Under the pieces are notes generated by a model. The model saw only the letters and a program-made list of their open reading frames with translations. It had not been told where the DNA came from and made no database searches. Of a stretch of DNA of 64,000 nucleotides, positions 9,382 to 18,674 are shown one piece after another. A program made the position numbers and the translations under genes. This DNA comes from an uncultured Lachnospira sp. (GTDB lineage Bacteria > Bacillota > Clostridia > Lachnospirales > Lachnospiraceae): NCBI GenBank assembly GCA_910589305.1, contig CAJUTV010000006.1:62001-126000 (forward strand), in the 5' to 3' direction. Position 1 is the first letter of the stretch, and each line of letters begins with the position of its first letter.

Positions 9382-10125
9382 TTAATAATCATAATAATGT
9401 TTCATATATGTTCTTCCAAATATCAGCCATGTATCTTTAAATGCTTTTATAATGTCTTTAAACACAATTCTTTTAGAATCTTTTTTTCTCACATAAACAA
9501 CATGAACAGGCATCTGCTTTATGGTACAGCCTCTTCTATTTAATGCTACTAACAATTCCACATCATAGGCAAACCCTGATGTGCGAATTAAATGTGCAAC
9601 AGGCTTTAATACACTTGCCTTAAATAATTTAATTCCAGTTTGGGTGTCCTTTACATTAAGATGAAATAATATTCTTAACATCAGATAATATCCTATACTC
9701 ATCACTTTACGTTTGAATGGATATTTTAATTGAGAATCTTTGTGAAATTTACAGCCAATAACCACATCATAATTTTTTTGCTTCATTACATGAAGATAAC
9801 CTTCTAACTGGTCTGGAAATAGCTCTAAATCGGCATCAAGAAATGCAATATATTCTCCTAAAGCCTCTGTAAGACCAGAGATAATTGCTCTGCCTTTCCC
9901 ATGATTTTTTTTTGAACTAACTATTTTTACTCTTTTATCCTTTTTCTTTGCTTTTAAAATTTCATTTTTAGTATTGTCAATACTGCCATCATTTACTACT
10001 ATCAATTCAAGTTTTTCAGTAAATCCTTGTACTACATCAAGCGTTGTCATAATACTGTTATAAATTAATTTTTCCTCATTATAGGCAGGCATAATGATAG
10101 ACAACATTCCTTTAACTTCTGCCAT
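9382..10125 (-). CDS. Family 2 glycosyltransferase, polyprenyl-phosphate sugar synthase type
   Basis: At 247 residues this has the layout of DPM1/ALG5-like GT2 enzymes: S-I-I-M-P-A-Y-N-E-E at the N-terminus, V-V-N-D-G-S-I-D-N-T, H-G-K-G-R-A-I-I-S-G and the metal-binding F-L-D-A-D-L-E. It then has D-T-Q-T-G-I-K-L-F, characteristic of polyprenyl-phosphate hexose synthases. It lacks C-terminal membrane helices. Expected reaction: NDP-hexose plus polyprenyl phosphate gives lipid-linked hexose for membrane GT-C enzymes such as the PIG-V/YfhO-like proteins nearby. GAGGA lies about nine bases before the ATG. It follows the sugar-phosphate transferase gene by 33 bases, so they are probably co-transcribed, ending at the stem-loop at 9280-9333. 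Confidence 0.85.
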   Translation of the reverse strand: MAEVKGMLSIIMPAYNEEKLIYNSIMTTLDVVQGFTEKLELIVVNDGSIDNTKNEILKAKKKDKRVKIVSSKKNHGKGRAIISGLTEALGEYIAFLDADLELFPDQLEGYLHVMKQKNYDVVIGCKFHKDSQLKYPFKRKVMSIGYYLMLRILFHLNVKDTQTGIKLFKASVLKPVAHLIRTSGFAYDVELLVALNRRGCTIKQMPVHVVYVRKKDSKRIVFKDIIKAFKDTWLIFGRTYMKHYYDY

Positions 10126-10158
10126 AACGTTTTGTTCCTCATTTCTTACAAAGCACTT

Positions 10159-10854
10159 TTAACTTTCTTTCTTAAAAACAGATAAAAAGGTAGCCCAAAG
10201 TATACTGCAATCCTCTTTAAAGCCAAAATGTTTTAAACTTTCAAGGTTATATTTCATTTTAACAGGTAATATATCATGAATATATACTTTATCAGCATTT
10301 GAAGCATTGCTTAAAAGTTTTTCTTCATCTTTATAGGCAATGCTTGTCCTAGAAGTAAGACCAGCAGGCAAAAGCAATGTGGCATACATCTGAGGCGTAT
10401 AACACTGTACATATTTTATAACTTCTGGACGTGTTCCGACCAGTGTCATATCTCCTCTAATAATATTAAATACTTGTGGAAACTCATCTATCCTGAATTT
10501 TCTTAAAACTTTTCCAACCTTTGTAATTCTCACATCATTTTTTACTGTTACTTGACTGCCTATGCTAGCAGCATTTTCTACCATTGTTCTAAATTTATAT
10601 ATCTCAAAAATTCTTCCATATTGTGTCACTCTTTTTTGCTTAAAAAGAACAGGACCTTTTGAGTCTGCTTTTATAAAAACTGCTATTACTGCCATAGGCA
10701 ATGCCAACACAATAAGCATGACACTTGCAACAAAAATATCCATAATACGCTTAAATTTAAACCAACCGCTATGTTTAATAAGAATATTATAATATTTTCG
10801 CACTTCCTTTGTTCTCATCTTATCAGGAAGCTTAGACCATTCTTTTAATCTCAT
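10159..10854 (-). CDS. Polyprenyl glycosyl-1-phosphate transferase (initiating sugar transferase)
   Basis: A bacterial sugar transferase family protein (231 residues): an amphipathic or re-entrant N-terminal helix (about residues 38-62), then KRVTQYGRIFEIYKFRTM, the R-I-D-E-F-P-Q-V-F-N-I-I-R-G-D-M-T-L-V-G-T-R-P-E catalytic block (the usual D-E-x-P-Q and G-x-R-P) and the typical L-P-A-G-L-T-S motif. It moves a sugar-1-phosphate from an NDP-sugar onto undecaprenyl phosphate, the first step of glycan assembly. It is monotopic, like the PglC type, without the long N-terminal membrane domain of WbaP. AGGAGG sits five bases before the ATG. The upstream DegT aminotransferase suggests an amino-sugar substrate (inference). 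Confidence 0.9.
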   Translation of the reverse strand: MRLKEWSKLPDKMRTKEVRKYYNILIKHSGWFKFKRIMDIFVASVMLIVLALPMAVIAVFIKADSKGPVLFKQKRVTQYGRIFEIYKFRTMVENAASIGSQVTVKNDVRITKVGKVLRKFRIDEFPQVFNIIRGDMTLVGTRPEVIKYVQCYTPQMYATLLLPAGLTSRTSIAYKDEEKLLSNASNADKVYIHDILPVKMKYNLESLKHFGFKEDCSILWATFLSVFKKES

Positions 10855-10998
10855 TGTAACCTCCTATCCACCCGTCAATCAAACTTTACTTCCATCTTAA
10901 ATATATTGCTATCATTATTTCATTATCAATAATATTATTTTTAAACACTTTATACCTAAAGTTGTCCAACTTATAATTATTTTATATAAAATGTCTTT

Positions 10999-11048
10999 GT
11001 TAAACAGATATTCACAATCTGTTTTACTACTTACTTATAACCTCATTA
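10999..11048 (+). repeat. Dispersed mobile-like repeat, copy 3 (partial)
   Basis: Contains GTTAAACAGATATTCACAAT, then CTGTTTTACTACTTACTTAT, then AACCTCATTAAAT. It overlaps the 3' end of the aminotransferase gene, so the repeat supplies that protein's last residues and its stop codon. Confidence 0.6.
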
Positions 11049-12223
11049 AATGTCTTGATAACATATTCTACTTGTTCATCCGTAAGACAAGTATTTAGAG
11101 GAAGTGTTATCTCATTGCAATACATCGCATAAGCATTTGGGTAATCTTTTATATCAAAACCCATTTTCTTGTAAGCAGTGTGCATAGGAAGCGGCTTATA
11201 ATGTACATTTGTGGCAACTCCTGCCTCAGCCATTCTGCGTATAATCTCATTTCGATAGGATTCTTCTTGTCCTAGAAGTCTGACCATATAAAGATGTCCG
11301 CTTGACTGATACTCCTGTGTATAATGGTTCATAATTGCCACATTATCAGCTTTTATTCCAGATGTGTAGCGTTCTATAATTTGTCTTCTGCGTGCAAGCA
11401 GCTTTGGATATCGTTTCATCTGCACAATTCCTATCGCTGCCATAATATCGGTCATATTGCACTTATAATATGTGTCGATAATATCATATTCCCATGCACA
11501 GAGGCTTGTCTTTGCCAATGCATCTTTGGACTGCCCATGTAAACTAAGAAGCATAAAGTTATGATACAACGCTTCATTGTCTATCTGTTCAATATCTTTC
11601 CACACTAAGGCTCCGCCCTCTGCTGTCGTAAAATTCTTGACTGCATGAAAAGAAAAACTTGTAAAATCGGCACATTCACCGCTCATTTTACCATCTCGCA
11701 CTGCGCCAAAACCATGTGCAGAATCAGCAAGAATCAAGACATGTCCAAGCGCTTCCTGCAACTTATTAGCAGGCTTAAATATCGCTTTTTTCGACATTAC
11801 GATTGTTCTGATAGCAGCATAATCTTCCATTATACCACCAATATCAACAGGTATAATGGCCTTTGTCTTATCTGTTATCATCTGTTCTAGGACAGCATAA
11901 TCCATATGAAGAGAATCTTTTGATACATCAACTAATTTAAGCACTGCGCCAACGTGGCAAACCACGCTGGCGGAAGCAGTGTACGTATATGCAGGCACAA
12001 TAACCTCATCACCTGGTCCTATGCCAAAAATTCGCAATATCATTTCCATACATGCCGTTGCAGAATTCATACAAACGGCTTTTGATGTGTGACAAAACTG
12101 TGCTATTTCTTTTTCTAATGCCTTTGTTTTTGGTCCTGTTGTTATCCAACCTGAACGCAAGACCTCAGCTACAGCTTCAATTTCTTCTTCTGTGATATCT
12201 GGTGGTGAAAATGGTATGTTCAT
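11027..12223 (-). CDS. DegT/DnrJ/EryC1 family PLP-dependent sugar aminotransferase
   Basis: At 398 residues from the chosen start, the enzyme has the family's N-terminal I-P-F-S-P-P-D-I-x-x-x-E-I region, G-D-E-V-I-V-P-A-Y-T-Y, D-S-A-H-G-F-G and F-S-F-H-A-V-K-N-F-T-T-A-E-G-G. The Lys in the last motif should form the Schiff base with PLP. Such enzymes aminate keto-NDP-sugars (ArnB, PseC, PglE types). ATG at 12223 is preferred over the longer reading from 12325: GAGG lies just upstream, and the extra N-terminal residues would be low-complexity His/Gln sequence overlapping the upstream gene. It follows the PEGA lipoprotein by seven bases. The C-terminal codons and stop come from a dispersed repeat. 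Confidence 0.88.
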   Translation of the reverse strand: MNIPFSPPDITEEEIEAVAEVLRSGWITTGPKTKALEKEIAQFCHTSKAVCMNSATACMEMILRIFGIGPGDEVIVPAYTYTASASVVCHVGAVLKLVDVSKDSLHMDYAVLEQMITDKTKAIIPVDIGGIMEDYAAIRTIVMSKKAIFKPANKLQEALGHVLILADSAHGFGAVRDGKMSGECADFTSFSFHAVKNFTTAEGGALVWKDIEQIDNEALYHNFMLLSLHGQSKDALAKTSLCAWEYDIIDTYYKCNMTDIMAAIGIVQMKRYPKLLARRRQIIERYTSGIKADNVAIMNHYTQEYQSSGHLYMVRLLGQEESYRNEIIRRMAEAGVATNVHYKPLPMHTAYKKMGFDIKDYPNAYAMYCNEITLPLNTCLTDEQVEYVIKTFNEVISK

Positions 12224-12230
12224 TGTTTCC

Positions 12231-13649
12231 TCATTTCTTTGTTGTTTTTTGTTCTTGTGCTGCTGTTGTTGGTGTCTGGGTAGGTGCTTGTGTAGGAGTC
12301 TGTGTAGGAGTTTGTGTTGCACCATTACTATTTGCCTTTTCCATCTGTGGGAACGAATAGGTCAAATCACCTGCTGTATTACCAATAGAAATCGAATAAC
12401 TAATTGTATTATATCCACTTTTTGTAAGCGTTATCGTCTTTGTACCAACTTTTTTATCAAATGCACAAGGCACAATCCCAATATATACACTATCCACATA
12501 AAGAGCAGCCCCTTGAGGCTCCACCACCTGAACGCTATATCCTTCTGTCAAATTAGAATTTGCCGAATTAGTCGAACTTTTCGTTGTTGATTTTACTGCA
12601 CTCTTTGGTGTCATATCAATCACTTTTGTAAAATATAGCGAATTTACAACGATTGTTTCTGTGTACTCTTCATAATGATTTGCCACAAGTCTTATATTAT
12701 GTTTACCATATGTAAGCTGTATTGGCTCAGAATAATCCACTTCTTTTCCATCAATTGACATAATTGCATCAGAAGGCGAAACTTTAAATATAACTGCTCC
12801 TTGCTTCGTAGCGGGAAGAATAAACTCGCTAAAATCAACGACTGCTTCCTGTCCCTTTTCAACCGTTACTTCTTTCGTTGATTTTGTATTGCCAGACTGA
12901 ATTTCAATTTGTTGATTGCCAACTTTGGAAGCGACAAGCATATCCTCTGTAACAGTGTACATATTATCTCTTCCTATAGTAACATATCCTCCAATAAATG
13001 CACTTACACCTGTAAATCGAATATACCCATGGTCTACATTCACGATAATAGAATATGCTGTATTATCTATTCCTCTTATAGTAACTTCATCTTGCTTGAT
13101 AATGGATGCAATTGCTACTCTATCATCACCTGACAAAATAACTATTTTTTCATCATATTTTAGATTAGAAGCTCCAACCACAATCTTTTTGGAACTTTCA
13201 TCTACTTCAATATCATTTACACTTTTCTTTTCCCATTCATTTTTGTTGCCATAAATTGACTTAGCAATACCGCTTTTATAACATACAACATCATATATAG
13301 CGCCTAACTGCATACTTCCTGGTGAAATAACAGTACCATACTTTGATTGAATATCTGTGCCTCCCGAATATGGCACCTCATATTCTACATTTGAACTAAT
13401 ATCCACAAAATGTGCTTTTTTTTCTGTCTTATCATTATACGATAAAACACCTGTAATAGTTAGCTCATCTGAATTTTTATTTGTTGGCGCTTCTTTAATC
13501 GATTTTTTTGGAGGGACAAGTATAGAACTGCCTGGTTTAATTGTTGATTCTTTTGTCTCTCCACAACCTGTCATATTTACACAAAATATAACACACATCA
13601 TCAATATTACTATTGTTCTGTAAACTTTGTATTTATGCAATTTATTCAT
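12231..13649 (-). CDS. Lipoprotein with PEGA domains
   Basis: The 472-residue product starts with a signal peptide ending in a lipobox (V-N-M-T-G-C, Cys about 29), so it should be lipid-anchored outside the cell. Two PEGA-like beta modules are visible: around residues 285-345 (A-V-I-F-K-V-S-P-S-D-A-I-M-S-I-D-G-K) and 375-430 (V-V-E-P-Q-G-A-A-L-Y-V-D-S-V-Y-I-G). The last 35 residues are a T-Q-T-P-T-Q-A-P repeat that may span the wall. PEGA domains are usually found in surface proteins and are probably structural or glycan-binding. It is tightly linked to the aminotransferase (7 bp), suggesting a shared transcript. Its ligand is unknown. Confidence 0.8.
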   Translation of the reverse strand: MNKLHKYKVYRTIVILMMCVIFCVNMTGCGETKESTIKPGSSILVPPKKSIKEAPTNKNSDELTITGVLSYNDKTEKKAHFVDISSNVEYEVPYSGGTDIQSKYGTVISPGSMQLGAIYDVVCYKSGIAKSIYGNKNEWEKKSVNDIEVDESSKKIVVGASNLKYDEKIVILSGDDRVAIASIIKQDEVTIRGIDNTAYSIIVNVDHGYIRFTGVSAFIGGYVTIGRDNMYTVTEDMLVASKVGNQQIEIQSGNTKSTKEVTVEKGQEAVVDFSEFILPATKQGAVIFKVSPSDAIMSIDGKEVDYSEPIQLTYGKHNIRLVANHYEEYTETIVVNSLYFTKVIDMTPKSAVKSTTKSSTNSANSNLTEGYSVQVVEPQGAALYVDSVYIGIVPCAFDKKVGTKTITLTKSGYNTISYSISIGNTAGDLTYSFPQMEKANSNGATQTPTQTPTQAPTQTPTTAAQEQKTTKK

Positions 13650-13699
13650 TGTACATTCTCAACTTTCTATTATGTTAAACAATAAAACCCATTAAAAGT

Positions 13700-14698
13700 T
13701 TAACACAATGCGCCTATTGTTGCAAGAAAATCAAGTCTTCTGTAATTTTGTTCCATACAAACATTTAATTTTTCAATACTCTTAGGTGGTATCCATGCCT
13801 TATTGGAATTATAATAATAATTTATCAGCTTCCAATATTTTTCTGGAAATGCAAATAATGCCCCTAGCAATTGCAAATCTACTTCTGTAATTGTTCTTAC
13901 TTTATCATATTCATTGATAAGCTTATATGCCACTTCAATACTCCAATTATATTTTTCCAATATCTTTCTCATAAACTGATACAAATCACATATCTGACAA
14001 TCAATTCTGCACTTATCAAAATTTGTTATTGCCACATTACCAAAACTAATAATAACATTGTGATAATTAAATGCACCATGTACAAGCTCTTTGTTTTGAA
14101 TCGCCTGATTAATTCTGTTTGTATATTTTTCTTTCGATAAGTTATTTACAGCCTTTATTGCTTCATCATAATAATAAGGAATACTTTTCAACATAAGAAG
14201 TTCATAGCTTGAACGCTTTTTCTTTTTCTTTAAATAATTCATTGCCTTTTTTAACTCTTTGGTATGGCGCAAATACTGCATAATAAAATTTTCACTACTA
14301 TTAACACTTTCTTTTTCTATATTTAAAGAAACTTCATCGAAAGCTGTATGCAGCTTTGCAAGTGCTGCTACCGATGCACTCAACTCATCAATACTTTTTA
14401 CATTACACTCGTTTCCATCAAACCAATTTTTGATAATATATTTTTTATGGTCGCTCTCATTATAGGTCACCACTTTTTCATCACAGTTTTTTACAAAAGT
14501 ATCAACATTATTATATCCATTCCCAACTATTGCCTCTGTAATTATACTTTCTCTATCATAATAACTCTCTGCATATCGACATTCTAACAGCAATTTCACT
14601 CCATCATCTGTATGGAGTATCATGCCCCCTCTGCCCCTAATAACACGGATTATTTCAAAGTCATACTGTTTTGTGACCTCCAAAGATTTTTCGTTCAT
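13700..14698 (-). CDS. CotS/YutH-like kinase-fold protein, possibly inactive
   Basis: The 332-residue product has the small-molecule kinase fold seen in spore-coat CotS and YutH proteins: an N-terminal lobe with Gly-rich V-I-R-G-R-G-G, then a C-terminal lobe with HGAFNYHNV and N-F-D-K-C-R-I-D-C-Q. In active relatives the first motif is H-G-D-x-x-x-x-N; here the catalytic Asp is Ala, and the metal-binding D-F-D reads N-F-D. That suggests a pseudokinase or scaffold. AGGAGG is six bases before the start. Spore-coat role is by family only; it is next to the PEGA lipoprotein and may belong to the same envelope cluster. Confidence 0.7.
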   Translation of the reverse strand: MNEKSLEVTKQYDFEIIRVIRGRGGMILHTDDGVKLLLECRYAESYYDRESIITEAIVGNGYNNVDTFVKNCDEKVVTYNESDHKKYIIKNWFDGNECNVKSIDELSASVAALAKLHTAFDEVSLNIEKESVNSSENFIMQYLRHTKELKKAMNYLKKKKKRSSYELLMLKSIPYYYDEAIKAVNNLSKEKYTNRINQAIQNKELVHGAFNYHNVIISFGNVAITNFDKCRIDCQICDLYQFMRKILEKYNWSIEVAYKLINEYDKVRTITEVDLQLLGALFAFPEKYWKLINYYYNSNKAWIPPKSIEKLNVCMEQNYRRLDFLATIGALC

Positions 14699-14756
14699 AT
14701 CCAGCCTCCTCTCGTACTTGCGGTAATGCCCTTTCTATCATATGTCATCCCAAACA

Positions 14757-14797
14757 TAAAAATAACTCTTAGTTGTTTTCCAACTAAGAGTTATTTT
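14757..14797 (-). terminator. Rho-independent terminator after cca
   Basis: A perfect 15-bp stem, AATAACTCTTAGTTG with CAACTAAGAGTTATT, with T runs on both sides. It sits directly against the cca stop codon at 14798. Confidence 0.9.
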
Positions 14798-16036
14798 TTA
14801 TAAATGTTCTATCAATGCTATCAGAGTCTGTTTATCATTTAATTTTTGATTTTCAATAACAATATCAAGAAGAAGTCCTAACACTCTTCCAACTTCTTTG
14901 CCTTTCAAACCATACTCTATTAAATCATTACCAGTAATATCAAGGTCTTTCAATGTAAAACAATCGCCTCGTTCTATAATACAACTCACCATATTTTCTA
15001 TAACTGCCAAATGTTTTTTTCTGGCTGGCAGCAATATTCCTGTAACGGCTTCTTTTGTTGCAATAACCGTTTTCTCATATTTTAACATCAAGTTTAACAT
15101 GTCTTTTCCATATTTATGCAATGCTTCCCTGACTGCTGGTTCATTTTCTTCTATTGTATTTTTAGAATAGCTGACTAATTTTGACACCGTATCAATTGTA
15201 TAGTTATCTAACTTTAATGATTTTAATATCTCTTGTATATCTTCATAACCAATTGAATAAAAAAGTGCTGCATAGCGAAATATTGCTGTAGGTTCTGAAA
15301 GTTTTAACATGGTAAGTGTACTTTTTTTATATTTGCCTGATAATATTTTGTCAATCTTTGGAAGTATGTCTATAAATAGTCCTGCTTCTTGAAACTTTTG
15401 AACATAATCCGGATTTTCAGACAAAAGCGTCTTTACTAACTCAACTTGTATACGTTCCACGCTAACTTTTATAATATTGGGTGCTAATTGAACAATCGCC
15501 TTATATGTATTATCGTCCATATGAAACCCTAATTGTGCACAAAACCGTATTGCACGCATCATGCGCAATGCATCTTCGCCAAACCGCTCACTTGGATTCC
15601 CCACACATCGAATAATACCTTCCTGCAAATCCTTCATTCCCTCAAATTGGTCAACCAAACCAACTTTATCATTATATGCCATCGCATTGATAGTAAAATC
15701 TCTTCTTTGTAAATCTTCCGTCAACTTTGAAGAAAATGTTACATTTTCTGGATGTCTTCCATCTTTATAAACCCCATCAATACGATACGTTGTAACCTCA
15801 TAACCCTCGCCTTTTATCATAACGGTTACTGTTCCATGTTTGATGCCTGTATCAATTGTCTTTTTAAACAACGACTTCACTTCCTGAGGAAGGGCTGAGG
15901 TCGTTATATCCCAATCTTTTGGTTTTTTTCCAAGTGCACTGTCCCTTACACAGCCTCCGACTGCATAAGCCTCATAACCGTTTGAATAAAGCACTTCTAT
16001 AATACTTTTAACATTTTCTGGCAATTTTATATACAT
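14798..16036 (-). CDS. cca: CCA tRNA nucleotidyltransferase
   Basis: The class II head domain is clear: A-V-G-G-C-V-R-D, K-P-K-D-W-D-I-T-T (catalytic D-x-D), then R-R-D-F-T-I-N-A-M-A and R-F-G-E-D-A-L-R-M-M-R-A. These are the signature motifs of CCA-adding enzymes and poly(A) polymerases. It adds or repairs the 3' CCA of tRNAs, and would also be needed for the tRNA-like RNAs at 55 kb, which lack encoded CCA. Its 412 residues fit the Gram-positive CCA enzyme. No clear ribosome site is seen before the ATG, ten bases downstream of proS, so translation may be coupled. The terminator at 14757-14797 ends the unit. Confidence 0.9.
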   Translation of the reverse strand: MYIKLPENVKSIIEVLYSNGYEAYAVGGCVRDSALGKKPKDWDITTSALPQEVKSLFKKTIDTGIKHGTVTVMIKGEGYEVTTYRIDGVYKDGRHPENVTFSSKLTEDLQRRDFTINAMAYNDKVGLVDQFEGMKDLQEGIIRCVGNPSERFGEDALRMMRAIRFCAQLGFHMDDNTYKAIVQLAPNIIKVSVERIQVELVKTLLSENPDYVQKFQEAGLFIDILPKIDKILSGKYKKSTLTMLKLSEPTAIFRYAALFYSIGYEDIQEILKSLKLDNYTIDTVSKLVSYSKNTIEENEPAVREALHKYGKDMLNLMLKYEKTVIATKEAVTGILLPARKKHLAVIENMVSCIIERGDCFTLKDLDITGNDLIEYGLKGKEVGRVLGLLLDIVIENQKLNDKQTLIALIEHL

Positions 16037-16045
16037 ATTACTATT

Positions 16046-17485
16046 TTAGTATGCCTTGCCCCAATATACCATGCTCTTTGCTGGTTTACCACAGCAAACA
16101 CACACATCTGACAGCTTTTCTTGTTCAAATGGCATACACCTTGAAGTAGCTGTCGTATCCTCCTTAATCTTATCTTCACACTCTCTGCTGCCGCACCACA
16201 TTGCTTTTATAAATCCAGCCTTATTTGCAACAGCATCTTTAAATTCCTCATAATTTGTCGCAACATACGTATGTTCATCTCGATGTATCCTTGCTTTCTC
16301 AAACATATCTTTTTGGATAACTTCAAGAATATCCTTAATCTTATCTGCTAATTCCTCTATTGCAACTGTAATCTTTTCTCTTGTATCTCTTCGTACAACG
16401 ATAGCTTGTCCTGCTTCAATATCTCTAGGCCCCATCTCAACTCGTACTGGTATTCCTCTCATTTCTTGTTCTGCAAACTTCCAGCCTGGATTTTTGTCAC
16501 TGTCATCAATCTTTGTTCGCAATCCTGCCTTTACAAGCTGTTCCTTTACCTCTAATGCTTTGTCTAAAACGCCTTCCTTTTTTTGCATAATTGGTATTAC
16601 TGCTGCTTGTATCGGTGCAATTCTTGGAGGAAGCACAAGACCGCTGTCATCTCCATGTGCCATAATAATAGCGCCAATAATACGTGTTGACAGTCCCCAT
16701 GAAGTCTGATGAACATATTTCAATGTATTGTCTGTATCTGTATATTGTATGCCAAACGCCTTTGCAAAACCATCTCCAAAATCATGGCTTGTGCCAGACT
16801 GCAATGCCTTGCCATCGTGCATAAGTGCCTCAATTGTGTATGTAGCTTTTGCTCCGGCAAACTTCTCCTTATCTGTCTTACGACCTTTAACAACTGGTAT
16901 CGCAAGAACTTCCTCACAAAAGTCTGCATATACATTTAACATCTGCTGTGTGCGTTCTTCTGCTTCCTTTGCTGTGGCATGTGCCGTATGACCTTCCTGC
17001 CACAAAAATTCGCGTGAACGTAAAAATGGTCTTGTCTCCTTCTCCCATCTTACAACGGAACACCATTGATTATATACCTTTGGCAAATCCCTGTATGACT
17101 GAATTTCATCTTTATAAAAATCGCAAAATAATGTCTCAGAAGTTGGTCTTACACACATTTTTTCCTGAAGTTTATTTAATCCGCCCTGTGTTACCCATGC
17201 AACTTCCGGCGCAAATCCTTCCACATGGTCTTTTTCTTTTTCAAGGAGACTTTCTGGAATAAACATAGGCATATAAACATTTTCTACACCTGTTTCTTTA
17301 AATCTTCTATCCAATTCTTTTTGTATATTCTCCCACAAAGCATATCCTGCCGGCTTAAATATCATACAGCCTTTTACGCTTGAATAGCCCATAAGCTCTG
17401 CCTTTTTAACAACATCCGTATACCACTGTGCAAAATCATCACTCATTGAAGTAATTGCTTCAACTAATTTCTTATCTCCTGCCAT
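16046..17485 (-). CDS. proS: Prolyl-tRNA synthetase, short (archaeal/eukaryotic-type) form
   Basis: A class II aminoacyl-tRNA synthetase of 479 residues without the editing insertion of the long bacterial form. Visible are G-C-M-I-F-K-P-A-G-Y-A-L-W, R-P-T-S-E-T-L-F (motif 2 region), R-F-L-R-S-R-E-F-L-W-Q-E-G-H-T-A-H and the C-terminal Cys pairs (C-G-S-R-E-C, C-V-C-C-G) of a Zn-like domain. It attaches Pro to tRNA-Pro in the cytoplasm. The start is ATG at 17485, with GAGG six bases upstream; a GTG four codons earlier has no ribosome site. It lies between the YtvI-like gene and cca in one transcription direction. No T-box leader is visible. Confidence 0.95.
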   Translation of the reverse strand: MAGDKKLVEAITSMSDDFAQWYTDVVKKAELMGYSSVKGCMIFKPAGYALWENIQKELDRRFKETGVENVYMPMFIPESLLEKEKDHVEGFAPEVAWVTQGGLNKLQEKMCVRPTSETLFCDFYKDEIQSYRDLPKVYNQWCSVVRWEKETRPFLRSREFLWQEGHTAHATAKEAEERTQQMLNVYADFCEEVLAIPVVKGRKTDKEKFAGAKATYTIEALMHDGKALQSGTSHDFGDGFAKAFGIQYTDTDNTLKYVHQTSWGLSTRIIGAIIMAHGDDSGLVLPPRIAPIQAAVIPIMQKKEGVLDKALEVKEQLVKAGLRTKIDDSDKNPGWKFAEQEMRGIPVRVEMGPRDIEAGQAIVVRRDTREKITVAIEELADKIKDILEVIQKDMFEKARIHRDEHTYVATNYEEFKDAVANKAGFIKAMWCGSRECEDKIKEDTTATSRCMPFEQEKLSDVCVCCGKPAKSMVYWGKAY

Positions 17486-17499
17486 AATTATCCTCACTT

Positions 17500-18597
17500 C
17501 TACTCAAAGTTCTTTTTGTCACTTAGTGTACCACGTCCAATGACTGTTTTCAAGTAGAGTATTAAGGCTTTTGCCATACAATACGATACAGGTCCCAAAA
17601 TAAACCCCATAACGCCATAAACTAAAATACCAACAAAGATAATAATTAACATAACGAGCGGCGAAATTCCCACACGGTCTCCCACACATTTACTCTCCAT
17701 AATCTCACGAACAAGCCAAGTGACAGCATACACAAATAAAAGGACAATCGCTGAAAATGTATTGCCGCATGCAAGGTCAAAAAGCAGCCATGGAATTAAA
17801 ACAGTACCTGTTCCAAAAACAGGAAGCATATCTAAAATGCCAATTACAACACCTAAAACAATCGCATACGAATTGCCTATAATAAAGAATCCCACTGTCA
17901 ACACTACAATATTAATTATTGTAATTAAAAGTTCAATGCGATAATATACACTCATCAACTGTTTTAAACTAGAAGTAACGGCTAATATTTCTTCACGAAA
18001 ATGAGTACTGTTGCACCAATCCCTTATAACGTCTAACTTATCTGAAAGATAAATAACAGAAATAAATGATACAAAAACACCACCAATAAATACTGCAATT
18101 TTTACAATTGCAGGCAACGAAATCTCCGCCACTCGATTTACTACGGCAGAACTTGCATTTTCATTAAAAGCTTTTTCTATATATCTTGTACACATCTCTA
18201 AGGCGTCCATACAACACCCTTCTCTTAATCCAAACATTCCGTCCAAATTAAAACATATCTTGGCAGCAGTCTGTTTTACAACCACCATATTATATTGATA
18301 ATTGACAAAAAAATTTTTAACTTCTTTAAAAACTGCATAGAATAAAGCAGCTAATGCCACAAATATAACAATAGCCAAAAGAACAACAATAATTGTTGAA
18401 GCAGGATGTTTTTTTCCACGAAACAATTTCGATAATTTATTAACTGGTTTTTCAATTGCAAGCGCAATAATATAAGCTATAACAAACGGTGAAATTAATG
18501 GAAATACGTATTTAAACCCCAAGAATATTGAAACAGCTATTGCAAAACTTCCACTGATAAATAAAAATTTTTGCTTTATAGTCCAAGCTTCTTGCAT
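17500..18597 (-). CDS. AI-2E family permease, YtvI-like sporulation membrane protein
   Basis: 365 residues with about eight membrane helices in the AI-2E permease pattern: paired helices at the N-terminus, then a soluble middle, and a C-terminal G-I-L-D-M-L-P-V-F-G-T-G-T-V-L-I-P-W motif diagnostic of the family. YtvI members are linked to sporulation; the transported substrate is not known. The start is ATG at 18597, because GGAGGTGAGATT precedes it, and the nine upstream residues would be read from the ribosome site itself. It ends 14 bases before the proS start, so proS and cca may be co-transcribed with it. Confidence 0.8.
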   Translation of the reverse strand: MQEAWTIKQKFLFISGSFAIAVSIFLGFKYVFPLISPFVIAYIIALAIEKPVNKLSKLFRGKKHPASTIIVVLLAIVIFVALAALFYAVFKEVKNFFVNYQYNMVVVKQTAAKICFNLDGMFGLREGCCMDALEMCTRYIEKAFNENASSAVVNRVAEISLPAIVKIAVFIGGVFVSFISVIYLSDKLDVIRDWCNSTHFREEILAVTSSLKQLMSVYYRIELLITIINIVVLTVGFFIIGNSYAIVLGVVIGILDMLPVFGTGTVLIPWLLFDLACGNTFSAIVLLFVYAVTWLVREIMESKCVGDRVGISPLVMLIIIFVGILVYGVMGFILGPVSYCMAKALILYLKTVIGRGTLSDKKNFE

Positions 18598-18674
18598 AAT
18601 CTCACCTCCAGACACAATTATCAATTTCTATAATAAATATCTGGAATTATTATCTCTAAATTGCACCAATTTAT

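Noticed and set aside
16046..17600. T-box leader for proS
   Set aside because: No T-box sequence or specifier stem is visible; proS starts 14 bases after the YtvI-like gene.
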